A stretch of 64,000 nucleotides of DNA from Glandiceps talaboti. Its lineage: Eukaryota > Hemichordata > Enteropneusta > Spengelidae. Location: the NCBI RefSeq assembly GCF_964340395.1, contig NC_135571.1, positions 5,700,453 to 5,764,452 of the forward strand. Direction: 5' to 3'. Positions 24,367 through 35,520 of the stretch are shown here, one piece after another; position 1 is the stretch's first letter; every line of letters starts with the position of its first letter. Under the pieces are notes generated by a model. The model saw only the letters and a list, made by a program, of their open reading frames with translations, was not told the DNA's origin and made no database searches. The position numbers and the translations under genes were made by a program.

Positions 24367-25187
24367 AAAAGTTCAAAGGCTATCTGCTGTACTGTAGGCT
24401 ATCATGTCGACATGTCAAACTATCATTACGAAGTCAACATTCGAATCAAGGTTATCAATCGTCACAGAGCATACAGCATGTCCCTCGCTAATAGTAATAC
24501 ACCCATGGTCCACAACAGCGAAAGAGGTAACAACTGGTGTGACTGAATTCAGAATTTGTACGAATAGAAAACACGTTGGTCGACATGTCAACGTCGAGCG
24601 TGTTGCGTGGCTTGTCGAAAGTTAAGCTGGGCATCACAACGCGACGACGAGTGAAATTGTAAACATGCATGAAAAGATGTCTTCGCTTATTTCTCGAACG
24701 CATGAACGTATACAGCAATAAAAAACACAAGGCAATCTTTACAACTCATGTTGTTTACAGTGATCGCACTATGCACTTATCGTTGAACTTATCGTTTACG
24801 CCGGCGGATAATGGAGTCACATTCCATGTGTGAACACATACAGCTGATCCCCTTTGTTTACTAATCGTTCTCACCTATTTACGCCGGAGAAAAAAACACA
24901 CGAAAAAAGCAATATGAACATGCCTATAATAAAGTAAACCTTAATCCGTTTGTTATTGTATATTATACGATTGTTTGGAACCCATTATCAAAATAATCCA
25001 GGTACTGATCATGAGACTCCAGAACACAAACAAGAAACTTTAGATATGAAAATCTGTTCTTTAGATTGTGTCATCTTATTCATGATCACATTAACAGACG
25101 TTCAAGGACTCAGACACGGTCAATGTATACAATGACAAAGAAAGAAACTTTACGAAACATTAAAAGGACAAAAGAAATTTAACAAAT

Positions 25188-25405
<218 letters not shown>

Positions 25406-26048
25406 AAAAGAAAGAAAGAAAGAAATAATGAATAAAGAAAGAATAAAGAAAGAAAAGGAATTCCGAAGGGTCCCTTGATAAGAAACTGTACGAAACTACA
25501 TGTAAGAATCATTCATGGTGTATTTCCTGGTAGAAAATGGTATTATTTTCAATTTTGAAACATAAACATACACGGCATGAAATCGATATCTGTATGCAGC
25601 ACATCGCTGTTGTAGTTCGTGAATTGCAAACACTGGACATAAATATTTACGCGGGAAATATTTGCTGACAGTCAGACGACAACCAGCCACCATTTATTGA
25701 CGGTATTTAAGAAGCAGATGATAATTTTGCAATATTATTAGTACAGACTGCCGAACGGATTTATTTTATTGAGCAATTACGTCAAATATTAAAAATTAGC
25801 GTCAACTTTAGCTTCTGAATTATTCACAATTTCTGGGGTCTGCACTTTACTTTTATGTCGTTGTCTCCTTCCGATGCAGCCTCACAGGAAGTAACCATTC
25901 ATGTATTTGTCGCAGTATATCGCTCTCTGTAATATAAAATGTGCTCTGTACTTCAGCTAAAAAATGTTGAGCAATTTTCTAAGTATCGTAGTTGGACTGG
26001 TTCTTGTTATCGCGTGTATGGCGAAGTAGCACGATTCGGGGATTAATT

Positions 26049-26062
26049 GTCGTCATGGCAAC
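26049..26062 (+). promoter_or_regulatory. RFX X-box upstream of candidate first exon
   Basis: GTCGTCATGGCAAC matches GTHNYYATRRNAAC at every position. It lies 215 bp upstream of the ATG at 26277, a usual distance for X-boxes of ciliary genes. If the exon is real, this suggests RFX-controlled expression in ciliated cells or sperm. Confidence 0.5.
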
Positions 26063-26276
26063 CAAACACGCGTTATGAAATTAAGTGCGCAGTGTACGCC
26101 AGTAAGTAGTTAGCGTATTGTCAACAGTCGCGCATGTAAAGTAGACGAAGTCAGACAAAAGAATTTACTCTGACAAATCACCTTTTAAACGTCAGACTTC
26201 AGTGAAGAGTCATATACCGCACGTCAACCGCGAGTGCTGCCGAACCTAGGACTACAGTTCGTTGACAGCCTGCACC

Positions 26277-26377
26277 ATGGCGGCTGTGTACTTGTCTCTA
26301 CCGCTGCCGAAACTTAAACGGACGAAGCAGCCTCGAGTGAATTGTGTTCGATGTCCGATGTGCCGTGCAGGCCTACG
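26277..26377 (+). CDS. Candidate first coding exon, 33 codons plus two bases
   Basis: The ATG sits in an optimal context (GCACCATGGCGG). An in-frame TAG at 26247-26249 rules out an upstream start. The frame is open to a consensus donor, CG|GTGAGT at 26378. It encodes MAAVYLSLPLPKLKRT..., then a cysteine cluster (NCVRCPMCR). The exon is richer in CpG than its flanks. It ends in phase 2. I could not find its next exon with confidence. The next plus-strand exons with matching phase are the 15-nt microexon at 49072 and the last exon of gene B at 50931, so it may be a distal alternative first exon of gene B (about 22.7 kb intron). It could equally be the start of a separate gene whose small exons I missed. 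Function unknown. Confidence 0.55.
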
Positions 26378-28148
26378 GTGAGTAAAGTAAACTGCGCATT
26401 AGATTCGTCACCACTTAATGTATAAAATTATCCACCTTCTGCCTTTTCCGCCTTAGTATACCACTTACAGTGACTTACGAGTTTTCCCATCTCATTTACA
26501 ACTCTCGCCTCATACGGTTTTTTCCAAGCTGGGAGTTCACATGGTTTATTAACACACGGTATGATATGGAATTTCGTCAATGATAACAGAAAACGGAGAT
26601 ACATCGTATAAAAGGTAACTAATTCGAAAAGGCTGTAAACCTAAGGTGTAAACCCGGGCCGGGTGTAAATTGACTGCGGTTCCCAACCCAGTTCTTAGTG
26701 CGTAAACTTTCTGAACAAGTGTAACTCCCGTTTTAGGAGCAGCGATTGGACGATAAATTAAGTACTGGCTTTGTCTGTCTTGAAGAACTTTATTATTATG
26801 AAGGTATAATGGCCGTTGAGTGTCAGTAAATAAGTTAGTTCGGACTAATTGTACATCATAACAGGTGGTCCAGTCACCCCGACCTTTGCCATGTTGACCA
26901 CGGTAATATACCAATCTACTACACACATCGAGTAAGTCTTAGCAACGCTATATAGTGTCCGACCCAGGTTTATGCTGGGCAGACAATTACAAACACAATT
27001 AGGTTAATTGACTGAGTGTTTTGAACTTGAACTCTGACGTTGATTGAAACAATGTGTTGCTTTACTCAAAGTACATGTACACCTAAAGCTAAACGCACGC
27101 CCCCCCCCCCCACACACACACACCACAACCACCACTATCCAACATGTCCATGTATAAGACTTCGACTTCGCAACTACAATGGGTTTATACGGTTGCCGAA
27201 CACTGATAAGAAATGTGTTAAATACACATGTCCGGTAGTGTTAGGTTAATGGGAAGATGGATTATCGTAAGTGTTGTTGATGGGCAGACAACGTTATCCC
27301 TTCAATATATCACCGACCCATCGCCTCTGAGCCTACCCTGTCATAAACAGTAACAAAAGAATTCAGCCTTCATGTTTGTCCTCCAAATACTCCTTTGCAA
27401 ATTTCTGGTAGGTGACAATAATGTTCACGTTTCTGGCGTTCTTCGATTTAATTTTTTTCTCTCGTCTGTGTATACGCATTCAGAATTTGAGCATAACGGT
27501 ACCAAGCATTACACACTTCAAATTGGTAGATGCTCAGACTACTAAGTTAGTGGTCTGAGGTAGATATTGGGCCGTAGACCTAGCACCTAGTAACTGTACC
27601 TGTTTGCGGAGAATTACAATTCAATATTGTTTCAAAACCAATGAATAATGAATGAATGCACGTATGCCCTTTGTATGTAACGAGATCTGCCTATTGTCAG
27701 GCGTGTGAAAAATACAAATGTAATGCAATTGCCCTCTTTTGCACAAAACACCCATTAGGATAATCTGGAATCGAAGCCAACTCGAAGCCACTTCACTATA
27801 AGCCCTTCACAGACCAAACTAATAGTATATGCTATTAGCAGGCTAACACCAAGAACGGGTTTATATCTGGACCGTGCAGACAACCACTGCCATTTGCTAG
27901 TTATCAGTATAGTAGTAGTACATGTAATACAGACCCGCATACCAGAATCGAAAACACTATTTTGAAATTGAATTTAGCGTAGGCTCGAAATACATTCAGT
28001 CCTCATCTCATTCTACGATCGCAACGAATATCTAAAAATTACTACCCGGGCCCATTGTAATTTATGTATAGCACTAGTAACTTTTGAACCTAACTCAGAA
28101 CCCTTCACTGTTGGGTTCAACAGTGTCATCTCACCCCATCCGTATTCA

Positions 28149-28177
28149 CCCCCACTCCCACCCCCACCCCCACCCCC
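28149..28177 (-). repeat. C-tract array with G-quadruplex potential on the minus strand
   Basis: Four or more CCCCC runs separated by A or ACT, immediately followed by AGTTGGGG on the plus strand. The minus strand therefore has five spaced G-runs. Confidence 0.7.
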
Positions 28178-28347
28178 AGTTGGGGTCAAGATGTCCTAAA
28201 GTAACGAATGGTCAGATTCGAAGGTACTTCGTTATATCCCGGATGGAACCATTTGTTCATGTATTAGTAACTATGCTACATGTCTAAATACGTATTACAC
28301 GTCAAAACAATTTGTTTTGAGGTTCACAACAGTGGAACGAAAATTTC

Positions 28348-29010
28348 TTACACGGAGTGTAACAATGAGCTGTTTTGACGAGTCTCCCTCAGGCGTAAAA
28401 TCCCAATTACATGATATAGCTTAAAGTTCTCAAGTTGTTCACGACACAATGTACCAATACAGGTAAAATATTTTGGCTCAAAAGGTTGCTGTAAAGCCAC
28501 TCCAACAAAATGTTCCCACAGACGTATGAAAGGGATGAAATCACAGGATATACAAACAGGAACATATGTTGGTTTGTTCGATGTGGCGTACCGCAAAAGA
28601 AAGGAAAGAAAACGGCGCGTTCTATTGTCGATATATTTTACGCTAACTGTCGTCAAAATCAGACGACTGGAAATTGAGAATGTCCGCCATTTTGAAGAAT
28701 TATAATATCGCTATAAAATTGTATACATCTTGGAACAAAGTGCAAATTCAATTTACATTTAACGGTAAAATATTTTGTCTAAAATTTTGGCACGGGTATG
28801 GTAATTTAAACAAAATGTTCCAACTGGAGCGAGAAAGAGATTAACTGAATTCAAACAAGTTGGTTTGTTGGCAGTGTGACTTTCGCCAAACGAAAGCAAC
28901 TGAAAGAAAAAGCCCTCTTGTTGACGTATAATTTACGTCTACTAGTCTACATTTATAGCTGTGGTGGCCAACCATCATCAAAATCAGATGTGACTGGATA
29001 ACCTGTTCGC
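28348..29010 (-). repeat. Degenerate tandem duplication, ~320-bp unit
   Basis: Two diverged copies share GGTAAAATATTTTG, AACAAAATGTTCC, GTTGGTTTGTT, a GAAAG-rich segment, TATTTTACG and ATCATCAAAATCAGA/GTCGTCAAAATCAGA in the same order. The copies lie at about 28348-28680 and 28740-29010. On the minus strand copy 1 keeps an open frame of about 100 codons, preceded in another frame by CAAAATGGCGGACATTC. Copy 2 is not open. It is either an old gene fragment or a transposon piece; no domain is recognised. Confidence 0.5.
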
Positions 29011-29608
29011 TGTCATGGAGGAAAAAAAATTATAAAAATTTTCTCGGTAATTTTTAACTTTCAAATCAACAATTCTATAGTATTTTACATATTTGATTAG
29101 AAATAAGAGCACATTTTTATTCAAATCGGGTGGATAATAAACTGGCTGCACTCTACACATCCGAGATAAGTTATGCACGGAATTTTGGCGGGAAATATCT
29201 TTTGGCTAAACTTACTACTGTTGGCATTCTTTCAGGTTGTTCGAAAGGTGTTTCCATGGAATGTCTACGGGTTAGAATAAGCTATGAACTGTTTTGTTAT
29301 TTTTCTATCTGATGGTGGTTCCGAGCATTTCACGTGACAAATAGTCTTAAGAAAACAGAATTAACTCTCAGTTGCAAACCAAAGCAGATTGTTGGTGTAA
29401 TTGTTGTACCATAGCTTGGGGGCAACACGTGTTCAAATCTGTTCTTCAGAAAAGGAAATGTTACAAAGAACAGAATGGTTTGCTTTTCCACTGCTCCATG
29501 GTCAGTTTAGACTTTTGACTGTAGGAGGTTTCTATTTTTGCTTGAGTCAATATTACGTCTTATTGTTAGCGCCTACAAAGTATCCCCGTACAAATTGTAC
29601 TCTGAAAA

Positions 29609-30020
29609 GCCTGGCATCCATACTAAAAAACAGGACAGCTTTGATTCAAGGCTATACTGTAGAATAAGACAGTATGGATTCCAGGCTATACTGTAGAACA
29701 GGACTGTTTAGATTCCAGGCTATACTGTAGAACAGGACAACAGTGGATTCCTGGCTATACTGTAAAAAAAAAGGACAGTATGGATTCCAGGCTATACTGT
29801 AGAACAGGACAGTATGGAATCCAGGCTACACTGTAGAACAGGACAGTATGGATCCCAGGCTATACTGTAGAACAGGACAGTATAGATTTCAGACTATACT
29901 GTAAAACAGGACAGTATGGATTCAAGGTTATAGTGTAGAACACCACAGCATGAATTGTGGGCTATCGTATACTGTAGACGGGACATCTATTCAAAGTTAT
30001 ACTGTGGAACAGGACAGTAT
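29609..30020. repeat. 34-bp minisatellite, about 11 units
   Basis: The consensus contains CTATACTGTAGAACAGGACA followed by GTATGGATTCCAGG. Units at the two ends are increasingly diverged, which fits a locally expanding and decaying array. CTGT and ACAG words make each unit partly self-complementary. Confidence 0.9.
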
Positions 30021-30701
30021 TCATGACCCGTCTCACATTTGTTATAAACGTGACAAATGATTTACACTGGCAAAGAAAGCAGTATTTACACAACGATTAC
30101 TCTGAAACTGTTCAGTGACACACACAAAACGTCAGTGAAAATTCAATATTTATCCTTGGGGCAAGAAATTCAATAGTGTTATGTGTATGGTTAATTTCAA
30201 GACTACTGCTAAGGTAGCGAAGTAAACATTAACATATACATCACATCTTCAAGTAAATATACACAAATACTTTTGAATGCGAATAAATGTAGGTTTCCTC
30301 AGAGTTGTGACTCTGTCCACTGATGTAGTGAGGTCTTTCTAAACAACAACAACAGGACAGTCAACCTTCTGCTTGAGCACCCATGCTTAAACCTCAAAAT
30401 ATAGGATATAATTTCACCTATTCGACACTTAATTAGCATGGCTGTGGAACTCACTGACTCGTGGATAGTCAACTTTTTCGTTCTTTAACTCAGTTACTCG
30501 TAAAAACAGCTGAAAATATGTATACTCTATTTTTGACTGTCATGGGAATATTTTATTTTTTCAAAGTTGAATTGAAATTTCGATACCGACGTCCATCTAT
30601 AACGACTGTAAGAGGTAGCATCGGATAATTGCACTCTACCATAAATTTATTGATAAATATTATTACGTTTCCAAGAGGATGTGAACTTTTTATTAATTAG
30701 T

Positions 30702-30850
<149 letters not shown>

Positions 30851-32090
30851 TAAACAGTTTCATTTGAACATATACAATAAACAGTAAATAGTGTTTCTGG
30901 CCTAGTCATTTCGCTCAGGTTTTGCTGAGCTGCCTCAGTATCACAGCTAATATTTGTATATATAAAGACAATTATGGCCACTAGAGTCTCCTTCGACTAA
31001 TTTTGAGTGGATATTTGTGTTTTATTTGGCTGGGTTAGTAATGTGTAAAAGACCACTGGGGTATAGTACAAGTTGGAAATTCCACCAATTTTCAATTTAT
31101 ACTCGTATACAACAGTAGTGAGAGACACGTGTAATTTAATAGAACGAATTTTACCCACAAATCACCAATGCAAAATTTAAGTTGTGTCAACAAATTAAAT
31201 TATGCATTTATGACAATTAACGTATATTAGTAAAGATAGTGTTAAAGTCTCACTCTTCTAAATCTTCAAATTCTCTAGATCTCATTTCGTTGTTTTTCAC
31301 CAATTCATAAACGCAAGTAAACCTCCCATCAAGTTGTCAGTGTCTTGGAAACGTCATACTACGCATGAGTGCTTATTACAAGTAAGTCATTACTTAATAT
31401 CAAAATGTTTGTACAATGTAATTTACTTAATTAAGAACTACTAATTGTCACGTCATTGATAGGATGAAATTTTACTTATAATTACCTGGATAAGCAGCTG
31501 ACCTATTTACCACCAGAATTACTAAATCAAACATTTCAAAAGTTTGAGAAAAACTTTTTAAATTTTTTAATTCTCGTCTGAATAATCATTTATGTACCAT
31601 CAGAATTATTAAACCAAATATTTCTCTAACTTTTCAAATCTTAGGTAAAATTTAGTCTCAAAATTACGAAAATAATAATGATTTTATACGAAAAGTTGTT
31701 TGTGATTACGACATATACAAATGACGGCAAAATCATGTTTATGTATAATATGCTGTAGGGGATTGGTGTGTAATTTTTGTCGTTCTTTGGGCTCTACCAC
31801 ATTGATGTCGACAACAGTGTTATGAAGTGCGAACAACGCAATGAATTCTTTCAGTTTAGTGACAAGAGAGATTACAGACCAATAAAATAAGTTCACCTTT
31901 ACGTTGTGGGATTAACGATACTACGGTAACATTTATTTAATATGTCAATGTTTGGAATTCTGAACTATTTACGGTGTGTTAGCTATCATACAAATGTCTA
32001 CAGTCACACATTTCAGCTTAACCTTAACATTTAGTTGAAGTTTGTAAATTCATCACAACTTTCTAAGGAAGTGTAAATCTTAGAAGACAA
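30851..32090. other. Intergenic DNA, no gene recognised
   Basis: AT-rich. A weak direct repeat (AGAATTACTAAATCAAACATTTC and its variant, about 86 bp apart) lies near 31515 and 31600. No rest of the hnRNP gene is visible downstream of the fragment at 32098 on the minus strand. Confidence 0.5.
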
Positions 32091-32097
32091 AACTTAC

Positions 32098-32217
32098 CAC
32101 CAAAACACTCTGCGATTTCCTCTCTGGAACAACCACAAGGCAGACATCGAAGTCGCACACAGCCATCATTGTCTTGTACGGCATTTAGTCCACTTTTATT
32201 TGTAACATACTCCACTT
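32098..32217 (-). pseudogene. hnRNP H/F-type qRRM exon fragment, probably eroded
   Basis: After a TAA at 32216-32218 the minus strand is open and encodes ...KSGLNAVQ, then DNDG, then a segment reading CVRLRCLPCGCSREEIAECF, ending at a consensus donor G|GTAAGT (32097-32092). This matches the start of the second quasi-RRM of hnRNP H/F proteins, where the usual sequence is DGxVRLRGLPFGCSKEEI followed by xQFFSG. The phase-1 exon end falls at the corresponding FSG position. Key core residues are replaced by cysteine (RGLP to RCLP, PFGC to PCGC, QFF to ECF), and no neighbouring exon coding the rest of the domain is found. I read it as a duplicated genomic exon that is decaying. It is not a retrocopy, because coding similarity stops exactly at the donor. 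A divergent live exon is possible. Confidence 0.6.
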
Positions 32218-32374
32218 ATTTGTGTCTTCTTAGATGGAAAAACTGTAGACGAAATTAGAAGAAAGAAACCACTAATTATCCACTTCGGATTATTTTATTT
32301 AATTACCAGACATTATGGGTAATATTACTCAAAGCGTTCATTACGCCCCCCCCCCCCCCCAATATTTCATAATT

Positions 32375-32515
32375 ATGTTCGAGGGGGTATTATTATAGTA
32401 TTTCCCAATATTTTCCTCCATTCATCCAGAAAATTCGTGACCCAAGAGTTTATCACCACTCGTCTAGCGACTCGTAGCGACAAGGTCCCTTAGGTCATTC
32501 ATATTTTCCCCAGTT
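32375..32515 (+). repeat. Dispersed repeat family R, copy 1
   Basis: Contains CCCAATATTTTCCTCCATTC, then CGACTCGTAGCGACAAGG, then CCCTTAGGTCATTCATATTTTC. It matches 33573-33615 and, with more changes, 63295-63400. A run of 15 Cs precedes it at about 32346-32360. Confidence 0.6.
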
Positions 32516-33358
32516 GAACGAAGACAAATTTTGGGAAATAATATCTAATTGAGTCAAACACTCGCGTCGGACTATAACTGGTTCTATTTGACTGTTTATC
32601 AAATCCGATATTTACTCAGCATATCCATTTTTTAATTTCAAATTCTTTCGCCTTATAAAGACGTTGTCCGCTAAGTTTTCATTTGTACTACTCAAAAAAC
32701 ACTCGAGCATACACAAATATTTTCCCGATGATGACACTTCAACAAAGGCGGGGTAAAATACTCAATTTACTTCATTGATAATCGTGGGTGTTGACGTCAC
32801 TTCTTGCTCACCTCACGTAACACACCCAGTACATGAGTACACATCAGTCCATTGAATCCTTTAACATGTTAACAGACTTAGAAAATGTAAGCAAATCTTT
32901 GTGTAGTCTATTCAGAAAATACCATCAAAGAAGATTACGTGCGTGTGACCTGCTATCAACATCTGTACGGATCCACTGTACAAATTACATCGCAATACTT
33001 TTTTTAGATTAAAAGTACATGGTAAACACAGTTTGGCATTTGCTTCAAAGACTGCTCTGTAAATAAAGATGTCAATGTATACTGTGTATATAGGAAAACG
33101 ATTGCGACGACAGACATATCTATGTTAGCATAAAATACAGTCATGAATACTCTCTGCACGCAATGTCTGTTTGTAACGGGGAATGACCGGACATGTTCTG
33201 TTCTTTATTGTTTATTCTCTGTGTTAAATTGAACCTAGACCGATTCAAATCACTGAATGATGAACGTGTATTTTCAAAAGTCTTGGCGTAACCATAAACA
33301 ATGAGGTCTCTCCAGTGTCTAACGCGTAAAACGCATGAATAATGTGCAAAATATATAT

Positions 33359-33390
33359 GTGTATGTGTATGTGTGTGTGTGTGTGTGTGG

Positions 33391-33424
<34 letters not shown>
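33359..33424. repeat. Microsatellite, (GT)n
   Basis: GT dinucleotides with a few GTAT and GGAT interruptions. Minus-strand HTHT frames are artefacts. Confidence 0.95.
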
Positions 33425-33427
<3 letters not shown>

Positions 33428-33572
33428 GCAAACATTTGTCCCAATAGTATAGAAACATACATTTTCATATCTGAATATATAAATGAAATGTATACAGTAT
33501 AGGAACAAAAAGTTACTTTTCTGAACCAAATTTCTCCTTGAAACAATTCTTCAAACCTTTTTTAATTTAATA

Positions 33573-33615
33573 TCGACTCGTAGTGACAAGGCCCCTTAGG
33601 TCACTCGTATTTTCT
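33573..33615 (+). repeat. Dispersed repeat family R, copy 2
   Basis: CGACTCGTAGTGACAAGG then CCCCTTAGGTCACTCGTATT, about 1.1 kb from copy 1 in the same orientation. Confidence 0.6.
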
Positions 33616-35200
33616 CTGACTAATCCAAAAAATATCCAATTTTCAACTATTCTGCTCACCAAAACATATAAAGTCATGTTAATAACGGTGAAATCTTGGG
33701 ACTATGTAGCTGCATAAATATAAAATAGTTGAAATGAAATTCAAGAGAATTAATGCAATAAAAGGTGACGTCATAAACGTAGCCTCGTTGTTGATAATAT
33801 TAGTTTATGGACAACGGTCAAATATTTGTTTTCTTCACTTTCATTCAAAGTTGTGATATAATTGTTAGCAAATACATTTGTTAACGACTACATACAGTGG
33901 GAAAGTAAACTGAGAACACACTAATTGAGACTTATAGACATTATTAAGTTCCAGATCACGTAATATGTGATAACGTTGCCATAGTGACATCCTATCAGAT
34001 TACGCCACCATATAGAAAAGTAATGAGAATTTTATTTCAAATAAAATGCCATTAAAACTGAATGGGAAAATCTCAAGTCTTACTGTAGATGTGAATGTTG
34101 GTATTTCAGATAGTTAGAATGACACGAGTGTTTAGAGGTATTCATACAAACTGTATTATTATAGTATCTTCGCTGGTTGATCTTCAGAGGACATCCATAG
34201 GCAAAATCAACCAGCTTAACTCGAGTACACAATAACGTAATATAGTGTACGTTTTTAATCAGCATATCAGTTTTCTGTTCTGCTCATTTTTGTTGATTTA
34301 CAGAAATAAACCAGTCTTACTAATCTAATGTATTACTACCTAATCTATATCATCTGATCTAGTCTAATCTAATCTAATCTAAACTAAACTATTACTGGAG
34401 ATATATGACCGTTGTTTGCACACATGGCTCACCAACTTCCATACAAAATTCAAGAACAAATATTATGAAATATATCATCCATGGTTATTTTCCATTCTAA
34501 ATTTAGCGACAGTACAAATAATGAGAAAGTTAAAGGGGCGGCAGTCGTCTGATTCGCCGACGGGTGCTTCAGAGGGTCTCACGCTACGTGATCCACACAG
34601 CTTTATTTCTGAGCTGAAATTAACATGGTTTAAGAAAGTTTTTTTCCCCAAGTGAACTTTGACACCATGTGCAAATAAGCCATTTTGTGGTCAAAACTTA
34701 GGATGGGTAAACAGTTCAGAAATACATTACAATTTTAGACACAAGTCAAGAATGTTTATCAACACATAAAATTGTTCCATAATGTTTCAGACATGCGCAT
34801 TAGAAGAGACTGAACTATAAGCAGACTCAAACCACATAGAATTTTCGCCAACTGTATAAAACACACTCACAAAGAACCTCCCCCTGGCTAGTAAAATTAT
34901 AAATTAGTTTGTTTTTTGATACACCGTTATCGCCTCCACTGTTGGGTATTGACACAGTACTTGTGACCGTCACCAATGGTCAAAGTCTAAGTTATGTTCA
35001 TAAAGTACAGACAGTTCAAGTGTCGCAAACTGGTCGATCATGAATTATGACTTATCATGTACTTTAACGTTTCCAAGGTTACAAATCTAAACCTGCAGTG
35101 GTACGATCCCACAGTATGATAAAATAAGGTGTATGGAGATCAAAAAATAATATTGAACACTGAAGGCAACGTCAAGAACAACAGGACGGGAGTTTTAGCT
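33616..35200. other. Intergenic DNA, no gene recognised
   Basis: AT-rich with an X-box match on the minus strand (33975-33988). A GC-richer patch at 34510-34590 on the plus strand (GGGGCGGCAGTCGTCTG...) has no splice borders and is probably part of a short repeat. Confidence 0.45.
33975..33988 (-). promoter_or_regulatory. RFX X-box match, no gene beside it
   Basis: On the minus strand GTCACTATGGCAAC fits GTHNYYATRRNAAC. No first exon is recognised nearby. Confidence 0.25.
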
Positions 35201-35268
35201 TGTATGTATGTATGTATGTATGTATGTATGTATGTATGTATGTATGTATGTATGTATGTGTGTGTGTG

Positions 35269-35300
<32 letters not shown>

Positions 35301-35380
35301 TATGTATGTATGTATGTATGTATGTATGTATGTATGTATGTATGTATGTATGTATGTATGTATGTATGTATGTATGTATA
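35201..35380. repeat. Microsatellite, (GTAT)n with an internal (GT)n(GC) block
   Basis: Pure GTAT units with a GTGTGT...GCGTGC insertion at about 35258-35300. Reading frames across it on both strands are artefacts. Confidence 0.95.
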
Positions 35381-35520
35381 CTGTCGACAGTCGCTCGCGC
35401 CTTTTTTTCCTATATATCAGTATGCGCGCGATTATAGTAGTATTGCGCCGGAACTGAGCGCGGCGACGATTTAAGTTTAGATAAAACGTAGGGAAAAATG
35501 GCGCGAGCGACTGTCGACAG
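35381..35520. mobile_element. 140-bp MITE inserted at the edge of the GTAT array
   Basis: Perfect 21-bp terminal inverted repeats start CTGTCGACAGTCGCTCGCG (35381-35401 and 35500-35520). The first ten bases of each are themselves a palindrome (CTGTCGACAG). Flanks are ...GTATGTATA on the left and CCTAGTATGTATG on the right, so the element sits within the GTAT repeat, with a possible TA target duplication. It is GC-rich relative to its surroundings and has no open frame. A Tc1/mariner-type origin is possible if TA is the target. Confidence 0.85.

Larger units (their letters stand above)
23308..24835. mobile_element. DNA-transposon-like remnant, ~1.5 kb
   Basis: The left end GTTCACACTAGGA and the right end (read inward) GTTCACACATGGA form short terminal inverted repeats. 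Each is followed by CCGG-rich sequence: CCTCCGGAG on the left, CGCCGGCG on the right. A 184-bp sub-element (23308-23491), with its own GTTCACAC...GTGTGAAC ends and five CTCCGGAG-like words, forms the left part. Two minus-strand frames inside (24115-24366, and 24488-24703 from its ATG) may be remains of the element's genes. I find no transposase signature, so the class is unknown. Confidence 0.45.
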
